Assembly (NCBI RefSeq): GCF_001279005.1
Contig: NZ_LGCN01000132.1
Span: forward strand, 124,001-188,000
Length of the DNA stretch: 64,000 nt
From: Streptomyces caelestis
Lineage (GTDB): Bacteria; Actinomycetota; Actinomycetes; Streptomycetales; Streptomycetaceae
Direction of reading: 5' to 3'
The translations under genes and the position numbers were made by a program. Numbering within the stretch: the first letter of the stretch is position 1; every line of letters begins with the position of its first letter. Shown here piece after piece: positions 25,257 to 31,594 of this stretch. The notes under the pieces are model-generated. The model did no database searches. It saw only the letters and a program-made list of their open reading frames with translations, and had not been told where the DNA came from.

Positions 25257-26915
25257 TCAGGCGCCCGGTTTCAGCGCCCCGTTGCCGAGTCCGTCCCGCG
25301 CCAGTGCCGCGATCTGCCGGCCGATGTCCGCCACCCTCCGCGACCGCTCCTCGAACTCGCGCAGCGCGTGGAAGGCGGCCCCGTACCCGCGCTGTGCGGT
25401 GATGTCCATCTGCGGGATGCGGGCGCCCTTGCCGTCGAGCCGGAAGGTGCCGCTGGCGGTGGTGGAGCGGCGGCTGTTGGCGGCGCTGTGCAGGAAGCCC
25501 TGGAGGAAGTCCGTGTCGAGCTGGTCGCTGACCGAGACCGGTTCCGGGTCCGCGTGCTCGACCAGTCCGGCCCTGATCAGGTCGGCGACGCTGACGCTGG
25601 GGCCGTCCAGGGCGCCGGTGCCCTCGCCGGCGACCAGGGTGGGGAGCAGTTCGGCCAGGCGCCGCACCTGTTCGGTCAGCTCCTGGCGCAGGGTGTCGTA
25701 CTCGGTCGCGTAGTCGCGGTGGGACTCCTCGACGTGACGGCCCGGGGTGAGGTCGACCAGGTCGTCGAGCAGGTCGATCCGGGGGACTTCGGTGATCTGC
25801 CGGGGCCGCGGCTCCAGGGGGTCGTCCGGGTCGTTGGACGTGAGGTCCACCATGCGTACGGCGGTGGCCGCGTCGTCCGGGGTCCGCGGGCGGCGCAGGT
25901 GCCACAGGTGCACGGGGAGGGAGTGCGCGGCGGCCGTGCCCGGGGCCAGCGCGGTGACCTGGGTGAGGATGCCCCGGCGGACCAGCTCGGCCCGGATGCG
26001 GCGGCCGGCCTTGCGGTAGGCCACCGAGGCGGGCATGACCATGACGAGGCGACCGCCGGGCGCGGTGTGCGCGTAGGCGTGCTGGAGCCAGGCGAGTTCG
26101 CCCTCCGCGCGGGAGGGGGTGCCGAGCTCCCAGCGGGGGTCGAGGAGGAGGTCCTCCCGCCCCCAGTCGGTGTCGCTGACCGGCGGATCGCAGACGACGA
26201 GGTCGGCCTTGAGGTCGGGCCACCGGTCCGCGCGCAGGGAGTCGCCCGACGTGATCTCGGTGCCGGAGAGCCCGGCGAGGTCGGCGCGCGACTGCGCGAG
26301 CCGTGCGCTGCGGGCGTCCGCTTCCTGGCCGTACCGCCTGGCGCCCTGTCCGGCGCCGAGGGCGAGCAGCAGGGTGCCGATTCCGCAGGCCGGGTCGAAC
26401 AGCACCGCGTCGGCCGCCACGTCGCCGGTGAAGTGCCGGACGGCCCGGACCACTCGGGGCGAGGTCACCTGGTCCGAACCCGCTCGCCGCACGGACTCCG
26501 TGAAGCGCTCGGCAAGGCCGTTCACCACGTCCGCGGCGGAGCCGCCGTCCGCCATGCGGCGGGCGAGCCGGACCGCCTGGTCGGGCAGCGCGGCCGGCGC
26601 CTTCTTCCGGGGGGCGGCGAGGGCGTGGGCGAGGTCCGCGAGCCCGCCGAGGACGTCGTCTCCGTAGGCTCCCCGCAGCAGCTGCCACAGCTGGACCTCG
26701 TCGGTGACGTCCTGGCCCTTGCTCTGCTTGTCCAGCCAGGCCTGGACCTCGGCCAGGTCGAAGAGCGGGCTGTTGGCGCCGCCGCCGGCCGGGGCCGGGA
26801 AGTCGTCGTACCGCCGTCGCCAGTTCGACACGGCGGCGCGGGTGACGCCCGCGATACGGGCGATCTCGGAGCCGGTGACCAACGGGTTCGTCGGCGTGGC
26901 CGGAGTCTGTGGCAT
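25257..26915 (-). CDS. N-6 DNA methylase (HsdM-like) with N-terminal helix-turn-helix
   Basis: Residues 12-62 form a MerR/excisionase-like HTH (TGSEIARIAGVTRAAVSNWRRR, FDLAEVQAWL). A helical HsdM-type segment follows, then the SAM-binding motif I DPACGIGT (174-181) and motif IV at 243-246, which reads DPPV where active N6 enzymes have (N/D/S)PP(Y/F/W). After the Rossmann domain the C-terminus (about 400-552) has alternating charged helices like HsdM/HsdS junctions (FHALREFEERSRRVADIGRQIAAL). Missing the aromatic residue, it may be a weak or inactive methylase used for recognition. No HsdS or HsdR is adjacent. It is divergent from the SWIM/VWA/MoxR operon. Confidence 0.82.
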   Translation of the reverse strand: MPQTPATPTNPLVTGSEIARIAGVTRAAVSNWRRRYDDFPAPAGGGANSPLFDLAEVQAWLDKQSKGQDVTDEVQLWQLLRGAYGDDVLGGLADLAHALAAPRKKAPAALPDQAVRLARRMADGGSAADVVNGLAERFTESVRRAGSDQVTSPRVVRAVRHFTGDVAADAVLFDPACGIGTLLLALGAGQGARRYGQEADARSARLAQSRADLAGLSGTEITSGDSLRADRWPDLKADLVVCDPPVSDTDWGREDLLLDPRWELGTPSRAEGELAWLQHAYAHTAPGGRLVMVMPASVAYRKAGRRIRAELVRRGILTQVTALAPGTAAAHSLPVHLWHLRRPRTPDDAATAVRMVDLTSNDPDDPLEPRPRQITEVPRIDLLDDLVDLTPGRHVEESHRDYATEYDTLRQELTEQVRRLAELLPTLVAGEGTGALDGPSVSVADLIRAGLVEHADPEPVSVSDQLDTDFLQGFLHSAANSRRSTTASGTFRLDGKGARIPQMDITAQRGYGAAFHALREFEERSRRVADIGRQIAALARDGLGNGALKPGA

Positions 26916-26964
26916 ACCGACTACGGTACACAGCGCCCCGGCCGCGCATCAACGAAAGACGACC

Positions 26965-26979
26965 GTTGACGACGTCAAC
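26965..26979. promoter_or_regulatory. Dyad GTTGAC-GAC-GTCAAC in the divergent promoter region
   Basis: Perfect 6-bp arms with a 3-base spacer lie in the 194-bp gap between the methylase and the SWIM gene. It contains TTGAC on both strands, so it may be an operator or a pair of -35 elements; the HTH of the methylase is one possible binder. Confidence 0.45.
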
Positions 26980-27109
26980 AACGGACGTTCCGCCCGGTGT
27001 CTCCGCTCCCGTCCTGTACCGAGGGCGTTGTCAGTGGCCGCCGATAGCTTGATCTCGTCGCGCCGTTCTGGCGTTGACGTCCCCTTTCGCATGCATGGGA
27101 GATGGTGCG

Positions 27110-27613
27110 TTGTCGGTCCGGGAGAAGTCGAGTACGGCGCGGGTGGTGCCGCCCGCGCGGCCGCGGAAGCTCGCGAAGGTGCCGTTCGTGGAGCTGGCCG
27201 ACGGGCGGTTGCAGGGGGTGGTGTCCAGCGGGTCGGACATCGGGCGGGTGTACGTGTCGTCCGTCGAGGCGGGGACGTACGCGTTCGCGTGCAGCACCAA
27301 CAACAACCGGCCCTGCGGCGGGGCGCGGGGGTGGTTCTGCAACCACATACGGGCGCTCGTCCTCGAGGCCGTGCTGCAGTACGGCGTCGAGCGGGTGACC
27401 CGGTACCTGAAGGTCGAGGTCGGCGGGGAGGCGCCCGACGGGGACGACGTCACCCACGCGATGACCGCCACGCGGCCCGTGAACGGCGACGGTTCGGCGG
27501 CGGCGCAGGTGTTCAGCCGGTTCCTGCGGCATCTGGCCTATCTCGAATTCGAGCCGACCACCGCCCCGTTGCCCGAGATGCAGTGGTTCCCGACGACGAG
27601 GGCGGTGGCGTGA
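27110..27613 (+). CDS. SWIM zinc-finger-like protein
   Basis: I take the TTG at 27110 as start because GGGAG lies eight bases before it; an ATG at 27095 is possible and adds five residues. The protein is about 167 residues. After a basic N-terminus there is a beta-rich region (FVELADGRLQGVVSSGSDIGRVYVSSVEAGTY), then ACSTNNNRPCGGARGWFCNHIRALVLEAV. The Cys pair followed by CNH fits a somewhat degenerate SWIM zinc finger (CxC...CxH), which binds nucleic acid or protein. It is the first gene of a five-gene operon; its stop overlaps the next start (TGATG). The gene content recalls E. coli yehLMPQ, where YehQ is a SWIM protein. Confidence 0.7.
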   Translation: MSVREKSSTARVVPPARPRKLAKVPFVELADGRLQGVVSSGSDIGRVYVSSVEAGTYAFACSTNNNRPCGGARGWFCNHIRALVLEAVLQYGVERVTRYLKVEVGGEAPDGDDVTHAMTATRPVNGDGSAAAQVFSRFLRHLAYLEFEPTTAPLPEMQWFPTTRAVA

Positions 27614-29007
27614 TGCGTGCCGATCTGCTGAACGACACCGTCGACGGGCTCGACGAGGCCCTCGCGGCCGTGGACGGGTTCGACGGGGTCCTCGTGGACG
27701 GCCTGCTCCGTCCGCAGCCCGCCCAGGCCGTCGGGCTGGCCGGGCTCGCCGAGGCCGTCGCCGGGTCACCGCTGGCCGGGCGGGTCGCCGAGGCGGCCGA
27801 GAAGACGGCCGCGGGGGCGGCCGGCGAGGACCACTTCGTGGCGCTCGCCGCCGCGCGCACCGCGCTGCTCGGTTCCGTGCACGACGCGCTCGTCGCGCGG
27901 GTCGGGGAGGCCGTCGGGCGGCCGGGGGCCGAGGAGAGCGGCACCGCCGCGGCCGCCGGGGCGGACCGTGCGGTCAACCTGCACGCCGCCGCCCGGAGCT
28001 GGCTGTGCGATCTGGCGCGGGCCGGGTGGCACGGCATCGACCACGAGCTGGTCGCCGGTGCCGCCCCCGTCGTGTCCGCGATGCTGCCGGAGCCGGGGCT
28101 GCGCCGCCTGGCCGCGCTGCTCGACGGCTTCGCCGCCGAACTCGCCGCCTCCTGCCCCGGCGCGACCCTGGAGGACGTTCCCGTACGGCGGTGGGCCGAC
28201 CTGTGGTCGCGCGCCGTGCTGCTGACCCTGCCCGGCGCGGCGTCCGCCCCGGCGGTCGCCGGGGCGACCGGGCGCCTGCTGCCCCTCGGTGTCGACGTGC
28301 AGGAGCACGCCACCGCCGTACAGGCGCAGGTGCACGCGGTCTTCGAGCCGGCGGACGGCGGCACGCCGAGGCTGGTGCGGGCCTCGGTGTCCGCGCCGAA
28401 ACCCGACACCGTCGTCGGGGCGGGGCTGTGGCAGCTGCTCCGGCCGCACCTGTCCCTGCTGGCCGCCGTGAGCGAGGGGCGTGCCATGGACCTCGACGCG
28501 ATGCCCGTCACCGGTGAGGGCGATCTGATCTGGGACGACGCGCGGGCCCGTGCGGGCGAGCCCGCCGAGGTCTTCGCCACCGCGCGGGTGGCGCTGCCCA
28601 CCGCCGCCGCCTTCGCGACCGCTCCGCTCGACCGGCACCCGGCCCGGATCGCCGTGCCCGTCCTGCTGGAGGGGTACGCCGTGGAGGAGGACGGGAACGG
28701 GGTGGCGTTCCAGGTGGCCGGGCAGCGTCTCGCCGTCGACACCGACCGCGTTCCGGCCGCCGGTCCGCTCACCCCCGAGGTCGTCGCCTCGTCCGGTGCG
28801 TGTGTCGGGCTGCTGCGCTGGGACGCCGGGGAGTTCCTGCTCCAGCCGCTCGCCGTGGAGAGGACGGTGCGCAGGAAGACCGTCGCCGTCCATGCCGGGG
28901 CCTGGGCCGGGGGTACGACGGACAAGGCCGGCGTGCGCGCCGAGAAGGCCGCCACCGACGCCGTGAAGGTACTGCGCGAGCGCGCGGGAAAGCTGCTGCG
29001 GAAATGA
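27613..29007 (+). CDS. Unrecognised operon protein (SWIM/VWA/MoxR cluster)
   Basis: The ATG at 27613 overlaps the upstream stop, and its own stop overlaps the next start (ATGA). The 464-residue product has no motif I know. The N-terminal half is Ala/Gly/Val-rich and helical (LNDTVDGLDEALAAVDG, CDLARAGWHGIDHELVAGAAP). The middle has beta strands (LVRASVSAPKPDTVVGAG) and the C-terminus has FQVAGQRLAVDTDRV followed by a basic tail (KAATDAVKVLRERAGKLLRK). No signal peptide or membrane segment is seen. Its fixed position between SWIM and VWA genes suggests a dedicated partner of the complex. Confidence 0.75.
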   Translation: MRADLLNDTVDGLDEALAAVDGFDGVLVDGLLRPQPAQAVGLAGLAEAVAGSPLAGRVAEAAEKTAAGAAGEDHFVALAAARTALLGSVHDALVARVGEAVGRPGAEESGTAAAAGADRAVNLHAAARSWLCDLARAGWHGIDHELVAGAAPVVSAMLPEPGLRRLAALLDGFAAELAASCPGATLEDVPVRRWADLWSRAVLLTLPGAASAPAVAGATGRLLPLGVDVQEHATAVQAQVHAVFEPADGGTPRLVRASVSAPKPDTVVGAGLWQLLRPHLSLLAAVSEGRAMDLDAMPVTGEGDLIWDDARARAGEPAEVFATARVALPTAAAFATAPLDRHPARIAVPVLLEGYAVEEDGNGVAFQVAGQRLAVDTDRVPAAGPLTPEVVASSGACVGLLRWDAGEFLLQPLAVERTVRRKTVAVHAGAWAGGTTDKAGVRAEKAATDAVKVLRERAGKLLRK

Positions 29008-30416
29008 GCGAGCCGACCCTTGCGGGCGCTGTGGCGCCCGATCCCGACGAGAACCGGCGGCAGGTGCTGTACTGGCGGCTGCTGGCCCGGCTATTCGACC
29101 CCGAGGAGCAGGCCGGCCTGGAAGCGGCGAGCCTGGCCGTGGTCGAGGACGTCGGTCTGCCGGCCGCGCTGCTGGATCCGGGGGCGTCCGTCGACTCCAT
29201 GGTGCAGCGGCACCCGGAGCTGGCCGCCGAGTTCGACGGGCTGATGACGCCCGAGCCGGACGAGGACGGGGCGCGTGACCGGGCCGCCGAGGTGCGGCGC
29301 GCGGCGCTCGCGTCGAAGGTGCTGCTGAACGTCTTCGCGTCCGGCTCGGGCGCCGTCACCGCCGAGCAGCTGGCGCGCTGGCAGGCGGACGCGGGCTGGC
29401 TGGAGCGGGCGCTGGGCTGCCGGCCCGGCGAGCTGCGCGGCGGGCGCCCCGCGGGAGCCGGAAGGGGCGCCGGCCCGACCGGCACCGGTCACGGCGGCCC
29501 CACGCCCGACCTCGGCCGCCTGATCCCCGAGATCGGGCCGGAGCTGGGTTCCATCGAGGCCGGTCTCGTCCGGCGCATGCGTCTGCGCGAGGTGCTCGCC
29601 GATCCGGCGCTGGCCTCCCGGCTGACGCCGAGCATGTCGCTGATCGAGCAGTTGCTGCGCGACAAGGACAACCTCTCCGGTGTCGCCCTCGCCAACGCCA
29701 AGGCGCTGATCCGGCGTTACGTCGACGAGGTCACCGAAGTGCTGCGCACGCAGGTGGAGAAGTCCACGGTCGGTGACATCGACCGGTCCGTCCCGCCCAA
29801 GCGCGTCTACCGCAACCTCGACCTCGACCGCACCATCTGGAAGAACCTCACCAACTGGGACCCGGAGGAGGAGCGGCTCTACGTCGACCGGCTCTACTAC
29901 CGGCACACCAGCCGCAGGACGACACCGCAGCGGCTCGTCGTGGTCGTGGACCAGTCGGGCTCGATGGTCGACTCGATGGTCAACTGCACCATCCTGGCGT
30001 CCATCTTCGCCGGGCTGCCGAAGGTGGACGTCCATCTGATCGCGTACGACACGCAGGCGCTGGACCTCACGCCCTGGGCGCACGACCCGTTCGAGACGCT
30101 GCTGCGGACCAAGCTCGGCGGCGGCACCGACGGCACGGTCGCCATGGCGCTCGCCCGGCCGAAGATCGCCGAGCCGCGCAACACCGTCGTGGTGTGGATC
30201 TCCGACTTCTACGAATGGCGCACCGACGAGCTGTTCGAGAGCATGGCCGCCATCCACCGTTCGGGGGCGAAGTTCATCCCGGTGGGTTCGGTGACCAGCT
30301 CCGGACGCGGCAGCGTCAACCCGTGGTTCCGGGAGAAGTTCAAGGACCTCGGCACGCCGGTGATCTCCGGCCACATCAAGAAGCTCGTGCACGAACTCAA
30401 GACGTTCCTCACCTGA
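29004..30416 (+). CDS. VWA-domain protein of MoxR/VWA cluster
   Basis: The 470-residue protein has a helical N-terminal half with a long insertion of Gly/Pro (about 150-170), and a C-terminal von Willebrand A domain. The MIDAS motif DQSGSM is at about 316-321, the conserved Thr in LGGGTDGTVA near 372, and the third Asp in WISDFYEW near 397, so metal-ion-dependent ligand binding should be intact. There is no signal peptide, consistent with an intracellular adaptor. VWA proteins partnered with MoxR ATPases deliver substrates to the ATPase ring, as CbbO does for CbbQ and RavA-ViaA illustrates. It is coupled to the gene before it and 53 bp from the MoxR gene. Confidence 0.85.
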   Translation: MSEPTLAGAVAPDPDENRRQVLYWRLLARLFDPEEQAGLEAASLAVVEDVGLPAALLDPGASVDSMVQRHPELAAEFDGLMTPEPDEDGARDRAAEVRRAALASKVLLNVFASGSGAVTAEQLARWQADAGWLERALGCRPGELRGGRPAGAGRGAGPTGTGHGGPTPDLGRLIPEIGPELGSIEAGLVRRMRLREVLADPALASRLTPSMSLIEQLLRDKDNLSGVALANAKALIRRYVDEVTEVLRTQVEKSTVGDIDRSVPPKRVYRNLDLDRTIWKNLTNWDPEEERLYVDRLYYRHTSRRTTPQRLVVVVDQSGSMVDSMVNCTILASIFAGLPKVDVHLIAYDTQALDLTPWAHDPFETLLRTKLGGGTDGTVAMALARPKIAEPRNTVVVWISDFYEWRTDELFESMAAIHRSGAKFIPVGSVTSSGRGSVNPWFREKFKDLGTPVISGHIKKLVHELKTFLT

Positions 30417-30469
30417 TCACCGGACGCACCCTCGCCGTGATCACCACCGTACGGAAAGGCCTTCCCCTC

Positions 30470-31594
30470 ATGTCCGACCTGCTGCGCGCCCCCGCCGAGA
30501 TCAAGTACGCCGAGGAGCTCGACTGGCTGGAGTCGATCGACGACAACCCCAAGCCGTTCTCGTGGCGGCTGTCCCCGAAGATGGTCCGGCTGTTCATCCT
30601 CGGCTCCGAGCGGGCCGACGGACTGGACCGGGAGGTGGCGCAGAAGTGGTTCGGCGACCGCAGTTTCGTGGAGCGGTCGATCGTCACGCTCGCCTCCGAC
30701 CGCGGCCTGCTGCTCATCGGCGACCCCGGCACGGGCAAGAGCTGGCTGGCCGAGCTGCTGTCCGCGGCGATCTGCCGCAACTCCACGCTGGTGGTGCAGG
30801 GCACGGCCGGCACCACCGAGGACCACATCAAGTACTCGTGGAACGTGTCGATGGTCATCGCCAAGGGCCAGTCGCGGGAGTCGATGATCCCCTCGCCGAT
30901 CATGACCGCGATGGAAGCCGGCGCCATCGGCCGTTTCGAGGAGCTGACCCGGTCCACGAGTGACGTCCAGGACGCGCTGATCTCGATCCTGTCCGAGAAG
31001 TACATCTCCGTCCCCGAGCTGGAGAGCGGCGGCGGTGACGACAACATCGTCTTCGCCAAGCCAGGCTTCTCGATCATCGCCACGGCCAACAGCCGCGACC
31101 GGGGCGTCAACGACCTCTCCTCCGCGCTCAAGCGCCGTTTCAACTTCGTGCGCATCCCGGTGGTGACGAACAAGAAGAGCGAGGCGGAGATCGTCCGCTT
31201 CCGCACCGAGGAGCTGCTGCGCCGGCACTCGATCGAGCTGGACGTGCCGCCGACCCTGCTGGACGTGCTGCTGCAGAGCTTCGCCGACCTGCGGGCGTCC
31301 GCCGCGGCGGCCGGCAGCGACGACGAGAAGCTGGAGTCCGCGCTGTCGACGGCCGAGCAGATCGGCGTGCTGGAGGACGCCGTGCTGCACGGCAACTTCT
31401 TCGGTGAGCGCACCCTGACCGCCCGCGCCCTCGCCTCCTCGCTGGTCGGCTCGCTCACCCGGCGCGAGCCCGAGGACCTGGCCATCCTCAACAAGTACCT
31501 GCACGGTGTCGTCGAGCCGCGCAGCAAGGAGGAGGGCGGCTCCTGGCCCGAGTTCCTCGAGGGCGGCCGCGACGCGATCGCCACCCTGTCATGA
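30470..31594 (+). CDS. MoxR-family AAA+ ATPase
   Basis: The 374-residue protein contains Walker A GDPGTGKS (about 84-91), a Walker B region reading GRFEELTRSTSDVQDALISIL where most MoxR proteins have DEINRA, sensor 1 FSIIATANSRD and an arginine finger in SSALKRRFNF. The acidic pair is Glu-Glu instead of Asp-Glu, which may slow hydrolysis. A C-terminal lid of helices follows (RTLTARALASSLVGSL). MoxR ATPases act as chaperones that remodel client complexes, and the VWA protein next to it is the expected partner. GGAAAGG precedes the ATG. The stop overlaps the next start (ATGA), so expression is tied to the DUF5682 protein. Confidence 0.88.
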   Translation: MSDLLRAPAEIKYAEELDWLESIDDNPKPFSWRLSPKMVRLFILGSERADGLDREVAQKWFGDRSFVERSIVTLASDRGLLLIGDPGTGKSWLAELLSAAICRNSTLVVQGTAGTTEDHIKYSWNVSMVIAKGQSRESMIPSPIMTAMEAGAIGRFEELTRSTSDVQDALISILSEKYISVPELESGGGDDNIVFAKPGFSIIATANSRDRGVNDLSSALKRRFNFVRIPVVTNKKSEAEIVRFRTEELLRRHSIELDVPPTLLDVLLQSFADLRASAAAAGSDDEKLESALSTAEQIGVLEDAVLHGNFFGERTLTARALASSLVGSLTRREPEDLAILNKYLHGVVEPRSKEEGGSWPEFLEGGRDAIATLS

